From the NCBI GenBank assembly GCA_002298335.1, contig DBNK01000033.1, positions 1 to 64,000 of the forward strand: 64,000 nucleotides of DNA, written 5' to 3'. This DNA comes from Thalassolituus sp. UBA674. GTDB lineage: Bacteria > Pseudomonadota > Gammaproteobacteria > Pseudomonadales > Oceanobacteraceae. Positions 44,001 through 53,046 of this stretch are shown piece by piece (the first letter of the stretch is position 1; each line of letters opens with the position of its first letter). The notes beneath the pieces are model-generated. The model saw only the letters and a program-made list of their open reading frames with translations. It was not told where the DNA came from and did not search any database. Both the position numbers and the translations under genes were made by a program.

Positions 44001-45096
44001 TCAGATTGAAATCCAGCAGGAACTGGCTGGCTTCCGCCAGATCGGTCGCCGGGATACGCACATTCCAGCCGCGCTGCTCCGGCAGGCGTACAGAGCTCAG
44101 GCGTACTTCCTGAATCGGCAGGGGTTCGGCGAACTTCGGCAGAATCTGCAGGTGCCAGTCTTCGTCTGTGCGTTCGCCCGAGATCATCAGGGTGCCACGG
44201 GTCAGATTCAGCTGGTTCTCCGGTGCCTGAACACTGAATTCGGGAACAACAGCGCGGATATAGAGAGACTTCAGATCACCGTCAGACAGGGACAACCAGC
44301 CTTCGAGGCTGGCGCGCATGCTGCCGATCGACAGATCGCGGGGCAGATGTTCCGGCACCCAGCGAGACCACTGCTGCTCGTCCACCAGCAGGTAGACATC
44401 GCCATCCTGCTGCCCCAGCGGCCACAGCTGTCCGCGGATATCAGCACTGACAAAGATGTCTGCGATGTCATCGTTCAGTCCCCAGGCAATATCCCCTTCC
44501 AGCGAGTGCTGTGACCCCTGGTTTCGCCAGGACACCCGGCGGATGATCAGACTTTCGGTGACGCCGTCCGGGTGCTGATTAGTCACCTGCCAGTCGCGCA
44601 GCACAATGTTGTCCTGCCGCTCCAGCCAGTCGAGCCAGCCCGGCCGGGTATTCAGGGCACTCAGATCGGGCATTTTACCGCCGCTTTTCTGCTCCAGCGG
44701 GTTAGGCAGATTCAGCCGGTTGAGCAATTCCTGCTGCAGTACAAGGTCTACGCGGTCAATGAGGATACGCTTGAATACCGGCAGGCGGTGAAACAGGGTG
44801 GAACTGAGGTCGAGTTCAGCCGCTACCGTATCAATCGTAAGACGGGTATCGCCCTCACCAATGACCAGATCCTGCAACGTCACCACAGGGGAAAACAGCG
44901 ACCAGCCTCCCTCAAAGTGACCGATGGTTACCGGCTCGCCAATCTGCGCTGAGAGCATATCCTGCAGGCGCGGTGCCTGGGTCTCGAGCAATGGCATGAC
45001 GACAAGACGTCCGCCGATGACGTAGAGAGACAGCAGCCCCGCTGCCATAAGCAGAGTGATGAAAAGCTGTAACAGGAACGACCGGATCAGCGCCAT
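41086..45096 (-). CDS. yhdP: AsmA-like envelope protein YhdP
   Basis: This 1336-residue protein has one N-terminal membrane helix (FLLQLFITLLMAAGLLSLYVIGG) and a long periplasmic beta-groove domain of the DUF3971/YhdP class. Homologues help carry phospholipids from the inner to the outer membrane. An acidic and serine-rich low-complexity stretch near residues 1010-1035 is probably a disordered insertion. The C-terminal AsmA-like part is near 1150-1300. It lies six bases after rng. Confidence 0.95.
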   Translation of the reverse strand: MALIRSFLLQLFITLLMAAGLLSLYVIGGRLVVMPLLETQAPRLQDMLSAQIGEPVTIGHFEGGWSLFSPVVTLQDLVIGEGDTRLTIDTVAAELDLSSTLFHRLPVFKRILIDRVDLVLQQELLNRLNLPNPLEQKSGGKMPDLSALNTRPGWLDWLERQDNIVLRDWQVTNQHPDGVTESLIIRRVSWRNQGSQHSLEGDIAWGLNDDIADIFVSADIRGQLWPLGQQDGDVYLLVDEQQWSRWVPEHLPRDLSIGSMRASLEGWLSLSDGDLKSLYIRAVVPEFSVQAPENQLNLTRGTLMISGERTDEDWHLQILPKFAEPLPIQEVRLSSVRLPEQRGWNVRIPATDLAEASQFLLDFNLMPEPFDRYLDNLSPAGQAQNVRVSYLYGSGDFDFRADVSDLAVEPYKGIPSLARADGKVHLQKYGGVAYIRDNDLTMHLPDIYQPAWDLTDASADFYWEIEPDLFRLQLQGLDAHLDGTRVRGDFSLRIPRDHADVENHIALILGVEQGPVALQQKLVPDIIDPAINGWLDAGLLEGDLSQVGFVLDGTLGDDAPPGTLTTQLSLEAENARLNYLDGWPEVTGVKGHVFLDAPDVDVDVYEGRTLGGTVTGQSGRVQIRSVGDETLLSVKGSIRGRTAEALSYLQSTPLAEVLDDALSSWKAEGQATTDLNLKVSLSDDNSDPQVDLTTQLSNSRIHITDLDLDITGINGALSFNSDSGLWAENLTASLFGGQLQAGIGSQVVKDNYLITLSGQGEAQWDPLAQWLDLFLLDPVSGSLNYHTELFIDPAAADPVQILLESDLTGTVIDLPYPAGKTAEESRALTTLIRSGNETRLNINYDNLIRTALTLDAETAEPRGQVVIGGDTPQQTEGTGIQILGHIDKEISAEPWWDVFDRMLTLSEQADKQAARSGQVARADALGNTNPVASVDLTLAAIDAWDYASGKTAVKGQQENGEWNLRIDSDLVAGTVTIPKDTQAPLILALDYVHLPDDGETGDPSAADPSAEARVSAGSEAADEAATETIPPDPLEDVLPTDVVAMDVELQELYMGTRNFGYWQLNSRPLHNGVRVNFLNTDMKGLHITGPMDWTWQDGVHHTDISGLELRATNVEEVQKAFRQQAIVKGKEMDSQVNLGWAGSPLGFNTQTLNGNIAMRVKDGSVDLEGAAAMRAVGALNVNSIFRRLRLDFTDVVNSGMAFDTLKGKADIVDGVMTLTEPVTLEGPGGKLLIAGMTDLNTGELDMKLAVTFPITGTLPLVAVLAGFAPPVAASIYVTERLVGDELERFTSASYSIKGTVSQPDVQLNKAFDNSVEGKTSRSFLDRFLSIFGLKND

Positions 45097-45102
45097 CCGC
45101 GG

Positions 45103-46554
45103 TTACTGCAGAATGATGTCGTATTCATCCTGCCGGTAGCGTCCTTCTACCTGGAGGCGGATGGTTTTGCCGATAAAGGCTTCAAGATCGGCCAGGCCGT
45201 GACTGTCTTCGTCGAGTAAGCGGTCCACCACTTCCTGACTGGCCAGTACCAGATAGGTCCCGGCGTTGTAGGCACGCTCTTCGCGCAGAATTTCGCGGAA
45301 GATCTCGTAACAGATGGTCTCGGCGGTTTTCACCGAGCCGCGTCCCTGACAGGCGCTGCAGGGCTCCATCAGCATATGCTCAAGGCTCTCGCGCGTGCGC
45401 TTGCGCGTCATCTCCACCAGCCCGAGTTCAGACACGCCACTGATTTTGGTTTTGGTGTGGTCTTTCTCCAGTACCTTCTCAAGCATGCGCAGTACCTGAC
45501 GCTGATGTTCCACATCCGTCATGTCGATAAAGTCGAGGATGATGATGCCGCCAAGATTGCGCAGCCGCACCTGACGGCCAATAGCAGTGGCGGCTTCGAG
45601 GTTGGTCTTGAAGATCGTATCTTCGAGGTTACGGCGGCCGACAAAGCCACCGGTATTCACATCAATGGTGGTCATGGCCTCGGTCTGATCAATGACCAGA
45701 TAACCGCCGGATTTAAGGGCTACCTGACGTTCAAGGCCACGCTGGATGTCTTCTTCGACGTTGTACAGCTCAAAGATCGGTCCCGGGCCTTTGTAGTACT
45801 CAATGGTCTCAGCCACTTCCGGCACATACTGCTGACAGAACTGATCGATTTTCTGGTACGTCTCGTTGGAGTCGATCAGGATCTTGGTCGTCTCGGGGCG
45901 CGCCAGATCGCGGATGGCGCGCTGTGACAGCGGCAGCTCATCGTAGATCATACTGGGCAGCGGGTTGTCTTTGATGCGCTCTTCAAGCTTGCGCCACAGG
46001 CGGCGCAGGTAACGCACGTCGGCCAGAATCTCGTCTTCACCGACGCCATCGGCTGCCGTGCGCAGGATAAATCCGGCTTCACCAGTGAGGCCTTCGGATT
46101 CCATGCAGCCGGTCACCAGCCGCTTCAGGCGTTCGCGCTCGCTCTCTTCCTCGATGCGTTGTGACACCCCCAGATGCGCAGTCCCCGGCATGTACACCAG
46201 ATAGCGAGAAGGGATGGAAAGGTGCGTTGTCAGGCGTGCGCCTTTGGTGCCGATCGGGTCTTTCGTGACCTGCACAATCAACGACTGACCTTCACGCACC
46301 AGCTGCACAATCGGGGCGTTATTGTCGCGGCTGATTTCTGAGCTGTGAATAAAGGCCGCACGCTCAAGACCGATATCAACAAACGCTGCCTGCATACCCG
46401 GCAGCACACGCACCACCCGGCCTTTATAAATATTGCCGACCAGTCCGCGGTGATTGGAGCGTTCTATGAATATTTCCTGAAGAACACCGTTTTCGACTAC
46501 CGCCACGCGGCTTTCGGTCGGTGTTACGTTCATCAGAATTTCAGCATTTACCAT
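45103..46554 (-). CDS. rng: Ribonuclease G
   Basis: This 483-residue RNase E/G-family endoribonuclease matures the 5' end of 16S rRNA. The N-terminal S1 domain begins VNAEILMNVTPTESRVAVVE, the catalytic acids lie in GGIIILDFIDM, and the zinc link is CSACQGRG. I place the start at the ATG opening MVNAEILM, matching E. coli Rng; an upstream ATG six codons earlier is possible. The start overlaps maf by seven bases. Confidence 0.96.
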   Translation of the reverse strand: MVNAEILMNVTPTESRVAVVENGVLQEIFIERSNHRGLVGNIYKGRVVRVLPGMQAAFVDIGLERAAFIHSSEISRDNNAPIVQLVREGQSLIVQVTKDPIGTKGARLTTHLSIPSRYLVYMPGTAHLGVSQRIEEESERERLKRLVTGCMESEGLTGEAGFILRTAADGVGEDEILADVRYLRRLWRKLEERIKDNPLPSMIYDELPLSQRAIRDLARPETTKILIDSNETYQKIDQFCQQYVPEVAETIEYYKGPGPIFELYNVEEDIQRGLERQVALKSGGYLVIDQTEAMTTIDVNTGGFVGRRNLEDTIFKTNLEAATAIGRQVRLRNLGGIIILDFIDMTDVEHQRQVLRMLEKVLEKDHTKTKISGVSELGLVEMTRKRTRESLEHMLMEPCSACQGRGSVKTAETICYEIFREILREERAYNAGTYLVLASQEVVDRLLDEDSHGLADLEAFIGKTIRLQVEGRYRQDEYDIILQ

Positions 46555-47126
46555 CGGTTGTCCATCTGCCATACCGGTACATCAGACTCTCTGAGCAGGG
46601 CAGCAGTTTCCGTCAGAGGCAGCCCGACCACATTACTGTAACTGCCTTTTATGTCAGCCACGAGAATGGCACCGAATCCCTGGATGCCATAAGCACCGGC
46701 TTTATCCAGTGGCTCGCCGGTGGCCACATAGGCCTCAATTTCTGCGCTGGACAGTTCGCGGAAGTGCACATCCGTGCTGACCACCAGAGAACGGGCCTCG
46801 CCATCTTTTACCACAGCCACCGCGGTCAGAACCTGATGCGAACGCCCGGACAGGGCCGTCAGCATACGGACAGCATCATCGGCGCCATCCGGCTTTACCA
46901 GTATTTCACCAGCACACACGACTGTGGTATCAGAACCCAGCACGGCTTCATGCGGATAACGTTGCGCTACGGCCAGCGCTTTTTCCCGCGCCATACGTTC
47001 AACGTATGCTTCCGGGCGCTCATCCACCAGTATTGTTTCGTCAATATTTGCAGGGTCGACGGTAAAAATGACGCCGATCTGTGTCAGCAGTTCCCGCCGC
47101 CGTGGTGAGGCAGACGCCAGAATCAT
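46548..47126 (-). CDS. maf: Nucleotide pyrophosphatase Maf (YhdE-type)
   Basis: This 192-residue Maf protein is the dTTP/UTP-class pyrophosphatase that cleans non-canonical nucleotides. ASASPRRRELL is the phosphate-binding motif, and VLGSDTTVV carries the metal-linked aspartate. I start at the ATG opening MILASASPRRR, which overlaps the mreD stop by one base; the frame runs 17 codons upstream inside mreD. Confidence 0.96.
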   Translation of the reverse strand: MILASASPRRRELLTQIGVIFTVDPANIDETILVDERPEAYVERMAREKALAVAQRYPHEAVLGSDTTVVCAGEILVKPDGADDAVRMLTALSGRSHQVLTAVAVVKDGEARSLVVSTDVHFRELSSAEIEAYVATGEPLDKAGAYGIQGFGAILVADIKGSYSNVVGLPLTETAALLRESDVPVWQMDNRW

Positions 47127-47599
47127 CAGCGGATCCTCTGCAGAACCACATAGCCCACGGCATACACCCAGGGCCACATCAGAGCCGTCAGAGCCGCCGG
47201 TGTCAGCAGCATCACCGGGCGCGGATCGCCGATCAGCACCACCATGGCCCAGTAGCGCAGTACCTGCACCCCCAGAACCAGCATAAAAATCGTCGCGGCC
47301 TGCTGCAGGATATTAAACAGATACAGGCGCCGGTACAGCAACTGCAGCATACCGATGTAGACCGCCATCAACATGACATTGAGGCCAAGCGGGGCACTGT
47401 ATTCGATGTCCAGCAGCAGACCGAGCGGAATACACAGCCACATCCCCGCCACTTCCGGCGTCACCAGTACCAGGACGGTTACCACCAGCAGGATCCAGCC
47501 AGGCTGAAACCAGTCGATGATGGGTGGCAGCGGCAGATGCTCAAGCACAAAGGCGAGGAACAGCATGCCCAGGGCATAAAACAGACGGGTCATGCTCAT
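47126..47599 (-). CDS. mreD: Rod shape-determining protein MreD
   Basis: This 157-residue hydrophobic protein with about five membrane helices is typical of MreD, which works with MreC and MreB in the elongasome. The segment FVLEHLPLPPIIDWFQPGWILLVVTVLVLV is characteristic. It overlaps mreC by four bases and maf by one. Confidence 0.95.
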   Translation of the reverse strand: MSMTRLFYALGMLFLAFVLEHLPLPPIIDWFQPGWILLVVTVLVLVTPEVAGMWLCIPLGLLLDIEYSAPLGLNVMLMAVYIGMLQLLYRRLYLFNILQQAATIFMLVLGVQVLRYWAMVVLIGDPRPVMLLTPAALTALMWPWVYAVGYVVLQRIR

Positions 47600-48459
47600 G
47601 ATTTGTCCTGCCAGAGTTCCACCGGAGGGACGCGGCCAGCATCGTGGGTGAATACCAGCAACAGATGACGGCTGCGGTCGAGGTGAGCGGTCGGCTTCGC
47701 GTGAATCGTGGCGTAGGACTCACCCGGAATATTCTCCACCGTGGTGACTTCCGCCACCGGATAACCCGCCGGATAACGTCCGCCCAGACCCGAGCTGATC
47801 AGGGTATCACCCACCTTGATGTCCGCCGTGTTGGGCACGTAAATCAGGTCCAGCTGACTCAGTGAGCCGGTTCCCACCGCCACAGCACGCACCCCATTAC
47901 GGTTTACCTGCACCGGAATGGCGTGGTTGTTATCAGCAATCATCAGCACCCGGGCGCTGAATGGCAGCACATCAATCACCTGCCCCAGCAGACCATGGGC
48001 ATCCAGTACCGGCTGACCGACGAATACACCGTCAGAGCCACCTTTATCAATAATGATCTGCTGGGTGTAAGGATCCGGATCCACCGCTGTCACCGACGTG
48101 ATCAGGACATCATCCTGCACTTTGGTGGAGGCTGACAGCAGCTTGCGCAGCTCCATATTTTCCACCTCAAGAGCGGCCAGACGCTGGACTTTGTTTTCCA
48201 GAATGAAATTGCGCGAACGCAGCTGATCGTTCTGTTTCATCAACTTTTCGCGGCTGGACGCCGAGTCACCCAACCAATAAATCACCGATTGTGGGGCCAG
48301 TGCGATTTTCTGTGGCGGAACAAGAACGTAACCAATGGCATAGCGCACTGGCTTGAGGTAAGACGTGTTCTGGTCCAGCCACATAAGGGCCAGACACAGG
48401 ACAGCAATAACCGCGAGGCGCTGCCCGAGAAACTGTGGGGTCTGGAACTGGTAATTAAT
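47596..48459 (-). CDS. mreC: Rod shape-determining protein MreC, atypical start
   Basis: MreC organises the cell-wall elongation machine. The first ordinary in-frame ATG (48384) would cut off most of the membrane anchor. Upstream in frame the codons continue as QFLGQRLAVIAVLCLALMW, a convincing helix, back to a stop at 48472-48474, and no ATG, GTG or TTG lies between. An ATT at 48457-48459 with AGGA seven bases upstream gives 287 residues. Alternatively a one-base insertion separates an out-of-frame ATG at 48478 (MITGLR...) from the gene. The coiled coil (LENKVQRLAALEVENMELRKLL) and C-terminal beta domain are normal. Confidence 0.85.
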   Translation of the reverse strand: MNYQFQTPQFLGQRLAVIAVLCLALMWLDQNTSYLKPVRYAIGYVLVPPQKIALAPQSVIYWLGDSASSREKLMKQNDQLRSRNFILENKVQRLAALEVENMELRKLLSASTKVQDDVLITSVTAVDPDPYTQQIIIDKGGSDGVFVGQPVLDAHGLLGQVIDVLPFSARVLMIADNNHAIPVQVNRNGVRAVAVGTGSLSQLDLIYVPNTADIKVGDTLISSGLGGRYPAGYPVAEVTTVENIPGESYATIHAKPTAHLDRSRHLLLVFTHDAGRVPPVELWQDKS

Positions 48460-48600
48460 AACGCAGTCCTGTGATCATGGAAAACCTGAACTATACCAGC
48501 AAAACCGCCGTAACACCGCCTGCAGATTGCCCTGCAGAGCGCTGATGGCGGGCTTTGAGGTACCCAGCTGACGCCTCTGCGTCAGTGAGAGACGTTATTA

Positions 48601-49638
48601 TTATTCAAGTTCCAGAACAGCGAGCTGCTGTTCCGTGGCGCTCTCGAGGAATTTACCGCCACCGCGCGCCACACAGGTCAGCGGATCGTCAGCGACGATG
48701 ACCGGCAGGCCTGTCTCTTCGCTCAGCAGTTTGTCGAGGTCACGCAGCAGTGCGCCACCACCGGTGAGCACCATGCCACGCTCGGCCACATCAGAAGACA
48801 GCTCCGGCGGAGACTGCTCCAGAGCGCCTTTCACGGCCTGTACGATCTGCGCCAGAGACTCCTGCAGAGCCTCAAGGATTTCGTTGGAGTTGAGGGTAAA
48901 GCTGCGCGGAATACCTTCCGCCAGGTTGCGGCCACGCACGTCGATCTCACGCACTTCACCACCCGGATAAGCGGTACCGATCTCCTGCTTGATGCGCTCA
49001 GCCGTCGCTTCACCGATCAGGCTGCCGTAGTGCTTACGCACGTAAGCAACGATGGCTTCGTCGAAACGGTCACCACCGACCTTCACAGATTCGGCATACA
49101 CCACACCACTCAGGGAGATGATGGCGATCTCAGTGGTACCACCACCGATGTCGACGACCATAGAACCACGCGCTTCATCCACCGGCAGACCGGCACCGAT
49201 GGCAGCAGCCATAGGTTCATAAATGAGATACGCACGGCTGGCACCGGCGTTGATCACGGAATCACGGATGGCGCGACGCTCAACCTTGGTTGCCTGAAAC
49301 GGCACACAGACCACGACGCGTGGGCTTGGCGGCATCAGTGAACGGTCGTGCACACTTTTGATGAAGTACTGCAGCATTTTTTCGGTGACTTCGAAATCAG
49401 CGATCACACCGTCTTTCAGCGGACGGATGGCCTGAATGTTACCCGGAGTACGACCCAGCATGCGCTTCGCTTCGGCACCCACAGCCTGGACCGTTTTCCC
49501 GCTTGGTTGCAGACGGATAGCCACAACAGAAGGTTCGTTCAACACAATGCCTTTATCACGCATGTAGATCAGCGTGTTGGCTGTTCCCAGATCGATGGAA
49601 AGATCACTGGAAAACAGACCGCGCAGCTTTTTAAACAT
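48601..49638 (-). CDS. mreB: Rod shape-determining actin homologue MreB
   Basis: This 345-residue bacterial actin directs lateral cell-wall growth. It begins MFKKLRGLFSSDLSIDLGTANTLIYM, with the phosphate-1 motif DLGTANT; phosphate-2 is VVDIGGGTTEIA and the adenosine loop is LTGGGALLRDLD. The start is the ATG at 49638; the open frame continues 24 codons upstream without similarity. It diverges from gatC. Confidence 0.98.
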   Translation of the reverse strand: MFKKLRGLFSSDLSIDLGTANTLIYMRDKGIVLNEPSVVAIRLQPSGKTVQAVGAEAKRMLGRTPGNIQAIRPLKDGVIADFEVTEKMLQYFIKSVHDRSLMPPSPRVVVCVPFQATKVERRAIRDSVINAGASRAYLIYEPMAAAIGAGLPVDEARGSMVVDIGGGTTEIAIISLSGVVYAESVKVGGDRFDEAIVAYVRKHYGSLIGEATAERIKQEIGTAYPGGEVREIDVRGRNLAEGIPRSFTLNSNEILEALQESLAQIVQAVKGALEQSPPELSSDVAERGMVLTGGGALLRDLDKLLSEETGLPVIVADDPLTCVARGGGKFLESATEQQLAVLELE

Positions 49639-49762
49639 CCAGACGGGTCCCGAAAAACACATAAAAATTTGCCGTAACTCTAGCAATGGCGGGGATTCAG
49701 GGCAAGCCACATTTGTGCTAATCTCCGGCCCTTATTTTTCTTTTGCCTTTACAGGACATCGA

Positions 49763-50050
49763 ATGAGTCTGGATCAGGAACAGGTCCGCAAAATTGCGGC
49801 ACTGGCAAAACTTAAGATCGACGATACTCAGATCACCGCCTATCAGGAAAATCTGAGCAATATTCTGGAGCTGGTGGATCAGCTGTCCGCCGTCGACACC
49901 GCCAGTGTTGAACCCATGGCCCACCCGCTGGACGCTGTGCAGCGCCTGCGTGCCGATGTGGTCACCGAAGAAAACCAACGCGAACACTTCCAGAAAATCG
50001 CGCCCGCCGTGGATCAGGGTCATTACCTGGTTCCACGCGTCGTTGAATGA
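49763..50050 (+). CDS. gatC: Asp-tRNA(Asn)/Glu-tRNA(Gln) amidotransferase subunit C
   Basis: This 95-residue GatC stabilises the GatAB complex. VRKIAALAKLKIDD, NILELVDQLSAVDTASVEPMAHPLDAVQRLRADVV and AVDQGHYLVPRVVE are typical. The start ATG follows ACAGGACATCG. The frame is open upstream into mreB's leader but without similarity. It begins the gatCAB operon. Confidence 0.97.
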   Translation: MSLDQEQVRKIAALAKLKIDDTQITAYQENLSNILELVDQLSAVDTASVEPMAHPLDAVQRLRADVVTEENQREHFQKIAPAVDQGHYLVPRVVE

Positions 50051-50066
50051 TAGTGGTGAGATAACA

Positions 50067-51530
50067 ATGTCCGACGCAATGCATACCAAGACCATCGCCC
50101 AGATCTCTGCCGATCTGGCCGCCGGCACCTACTCCAGTGTGGAGATCACCACCGACCTGCTGGCCCGCATCAAACGCGAAGATCAGGCCATCAACAGCTT
50201 TATTACGGTGACCGAAGAACAAGCACTGGCCCAGGCCAGAGCCGCCGACGCCGCCCGTGCCGCAGGCAACGCCAGTGTCTGGACCGGTGTCCCCATGGCC
50301 CACAAAGACATCTTCTGCACCAACGGTGTACTGACCACCTGTGGCTCAAAGATGCTGAGCAACTTTGAAGCGCCGTACGACGCCACCATCGTTGAGAACT
50401 TCAACAAGGCCGGTGCCGTATCTCTGGGTAAAACCAACATGGACGAGTTCGCTATGGGCTCCTCCAACGAAACCTCGTATTTCGGTGCCGTAAAAAACCC
50501 GTGGGATCACGACCGTGTACCGGGTGGTTCTTCCGGTGGCTCAGCGGCGGCCGTGGCGGCGCGTCTGGTGCCCGCTGCAACCGCGACGGATACCGGCGGC
50601 TCCATCCGTCAGCCGGCGGCACTGTGTGGCGTCACCGGCATCAAGCCGACCTACGGCCGTGTTTCGCGCTGGGGCATGATCGCCTTTGCCTCCAGCCTTG
50701 ATCAGGCTGGCACCATGACCCGCACCGCAGAAGACTCCGCGCTGATGCTCAACGTCATGGCCGGATTCGATCCGAAAGACTCGACCAGCATGGATCGTGA
50801 AGTACCGGATTACACCGCCACCCTGAACAACAGCATCGAAGGCATGACCATCGGCCTGCCGAAAGAATATTTCCGCGACGACATCAGCGCCGAGATGCAG
50901 CAGCAGGTACGCAACGCCATCGCCGAATACGAAAAAATGGGCGCGAAAGTGAAAGAAATTTCGCTGCCGAACACCCACCTCGCCGTACCGGTTTACTACG
51001 TGGTCGCCCCGGCGGAATGTTCCGCCAACCTGTCGCGCATGGACGGCGTACGCTTCGGCTACCGCTGTGACAACCCGCAGGACATTGAAGACCTCTACCT
51101 GCGTTCACGCAGTGAAGGTTTCGGCGCAGAAGTAAAACGCCGCATCATGGTTGGTGCCTATGCGCTGTCCGCCGGTTTCTACGACGCCTACTACAAAAAA
51201 GCGCAGCAGGTCCGCCGTCTGATCAAAAACGATTTTGTCGAAGCCTTTAAAGAGGTCGACATCATCATGAGCCCCACCTCCCCGACACCAGCATTTAAAT
51301 TCGGTGAAAAAGGCGGCGACCCGGTGGCCATGTACCTTGAAGATATTTTCACCATTGCCACCAACCTCGCCGGTCTGCCCGGCATGTCGGTACCGTGCGG
51401 TCAGGTTAACGGGCTCCCCGTTGGTCTGCAGATGATCGGTAATTTCTTTGACGAAGCCCGTATGCTCAACGCTGGTCATCAGTTCCAGCAGGCAACCGAC
51501 TGGCATTTAAAAGCACCGGCAGGCATTTAA
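50067..51530 (+). CDS. gatA: Asp-tRNA(Asn)/Glu-tRNA(Gln) amidotransferase subunit A
   Basis: This 487-residue amidase releases ammonia from glutamine for transamidation. The Ser-cisSer-Lys triad is formed by AHKDIF (Lys near 79) and GGSSGGSAAAVAARLVPAAT with TDTGGSIRQPA. The start is MSDAMHTKTIAQI; MHTKTIA four codons later is an alternative. It follows gatC by 16 bases and precedes gatB by 12. Confidence 0.98.
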   Translation: MSDAMHTKTIAQISADLAAGTYSSVEITTDLLARIKREDQAINSFITVTEEQALAQARAADAARAAGNASVWTGVPMAHKDIFCTNGVLTTCGSKMLSNFEAPYDATIVENFNKAGAVSLGKTNMDEFAMGSSNETSYFGAVKNPWDHDRVPGGSSGGSAAAVAARLVPAATATDTGGSIRQPAALCGVTGIKPTYGRVSRWGMIAFASSLDQAGTMTRTAEDSALMLNVMAGFDPKDSTSMDREVPDYTATLNNSIEGMTIGLPKEYFRDDISAEMQQQVRNAIAEYEKMGAKVKEISLPNTHLAVPVYYVVAPAECSANLSRMDGVRFGYRCDNPQDIEDLYLRSRSEGFGAEVKRRIMVGAYALSAGFYDAYYKKAQQVRRLIKNDFVEAFKEVDIIMSPTSPTPAFKFGEKGGDPVAMYLEDIFTIATNLAGLPGMSVPCGQVNGLPVGLQMIGNFFDEARMLNAGHQFQQATDWHLKAPAGI

Positions 51531-51542
51531 GGGGTATTAAAG

Positions 51543-52991
51543 ATGGAATGGGAAGTAGTCATCGGCCTTGAGATTCACGCTCAGCTGGCCACCAAATCAA
51601 AGATTTTCTCCGGCGCGTCCACCGCCTACGGTGCCGACGCCAACACCCAGGCCTGTGCCGTTGATCTCGGCCTGCCGGGCGTATTGCCGGTATTCAACGA
51701 AGAAGCCCTGCGCATGGCCGTTAAATTCGGCCTCGCCATTGATGCCGAAATCGGCCTGAAAAGCGTATTCGACCGTAAAAACTATTTTTACCCGGATTCG
51801 CCCAAAGGTTATCAGACCACCCAGCTGCATCACCCGATCGTGGGCAAAGGTCATATCGAAATCGAACTCGATAACGGCGAAACCAAACGCATTAACGTGA
51901 CCCGCGCGCACCTCGAAGAAGACGCCGGTAAATCCGTACACGAAGGCTTTAACGGCATGTCCGGCATCGACCTGAACCGTGCCGGAACACCGCTGGTTGA
52001 AATCGTGTCTGAGCCAGAACTGCGCAGCGCCAAAGAAGCCGCCGCGTACTTCAAAAAAATGCACAGCATCGTCACCTACCTCGGCATCTGTGACGGCGAC
52101 CTGTCACAGGGTTCCATGCGTTGTGACTGTAACGTCTCCCTGCGCCCGAAAGGCCAGGAAGAATTCGGCACCCGTACCGAGATTAAAAACGTCAACAGCT
52201 TCCGCAACGTCGAGCGCGCGATCAATTCTGAAATCGAACGTCAGATGGACATCCTCGAAGACGGTGGCCGCATCATTCAGGAAACCCGCCTGTACGACGC
52301 CGACAAAAACGAAACCCGCGCCATGCGCTCCAAAGAAGTGGAAAACGACTACCGTTATTTCCCCTGCCCGGACCTGCTGCCGGTGATCATTGATCAGAGC
52401 TACGTCGACGCCGTAAAAGCTACCCTGCCGGAACTGCCGGACGCCAAGAAAGCCCGCTTTGAAAGCGACCATGGCCTGTCAGCGACTGACGCCGCCGTAC
52501 TCGCCTCCAGCCGCGAACTGGCCGACTACTTTGAAACCGTCGCCGCAAAAGCCGGAGACTACAAACTGGCCGCCAACTGGGTACAGGGCGACGTCTCAGC
52601 CGCACTCAACCGACTGGAAACCACTATCAGTGAGCTCGCCGTTTCCGCCGAACAGCTTGGCCGCATCCTGCAACTGATCAAAGACAACACCCTCAACAAC
52701 GGCGGCGCCAAAGAAGTCTTTAACGCCCTGCTGGAAGGCAAAGGCGATGATGTAGATAGCCTCGTGGACTCACTGGGCCTGAAACAGGTTTCCGACACAG
52801 GCGCCATCGAAGAGATTGTGGCCAAGGTACTCGCCGACAACCCGAAACTGGTGGAAGGCTACCTCGCCACACCGGTGGATAAGCGTGCTAAAGCGATCGG
52901 GCCGTTTATTGGTTTAACGCGAAAGGCTGCGGCGGGTGTGAATCCGCAGGTGGTGATGGAAGTGTTGAAGAAGAAGCTGGAAGAGCTGTAA
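51543..52991 (+). CDS. gatB: Asp-tRNA(Asn)/Glu-tRNA(Gln) amidotransferase subunit B
   Basis: This 482-residue subunit binds the mischarged tRNA and holds the kinase-like transamidase site. VVIGLEIHAQLATKSKIFSG, NRAGTPLVEIVSEPELR and GSMRCDCNVSLRPKGQ are family signatures, and the C-terminal GatB/YqeY tail domain is intact. It ends the gatCAB operon, and the AT-rich KAP gene follows. Confidence 0.98.
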   Translation: MEWEVVIGLEIHAQLATKSKIFSGASTAYGADANTQACAVDLGLPGVLPVFNEEALRMAVKFGLAIDAEIGLKSVFDRKNYFYPDSPKGYQTTQLHHPIVGKGHIEIELDNGETKRINVTRAHLEEDAGKSVHEGFNGMSGIDLNRAGTPLVEIVSEPELRSAKEAAAYFKKMHSIVTYLGICDGDLSQGSMRCDCNVSLRPKGQEEFGTRTEIKNVNSFRNVERAINSEIERQMDILEDGGRIIQETRLYDADKNETRAMRSKEVENDYRYFPCPDLLPVIIDQSYVDAVKATLPELPDAKKARFESDHGLSATDAAVLASSRELADYFETVAAKAGDYKLAANWVQGDVSAALNRLETTISELAVSAEQLGRILQLIKDNTLNNGGAKEVFNALLEGKGDDVDSLVDSLGLKQVSDTGAIEEIVAKVLADNPKLVEGYLATPVDKRAKAIGPFIGLTRKAAAGVNPQVVMEVLKKKLEEL

Positions 52992-53006
52992 GCTGAATGC
53001 TTCCTA

Positions 53007-53023
53007 GGGGCCGCAATGGCCCC
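53007..53023. terminator. GC hairpin after gatB
   Basis: GGGGCC-gcaat-GGCCCC forms a short strong stem 15 bases after the gatB stop, followed by TTCACC rather than a T-run. It probably reduces read-through into the KAP gene. Confidence 0.45.
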
Positions 53024-53046
53024 TTCACCACAACTAAGGAAGCAGT

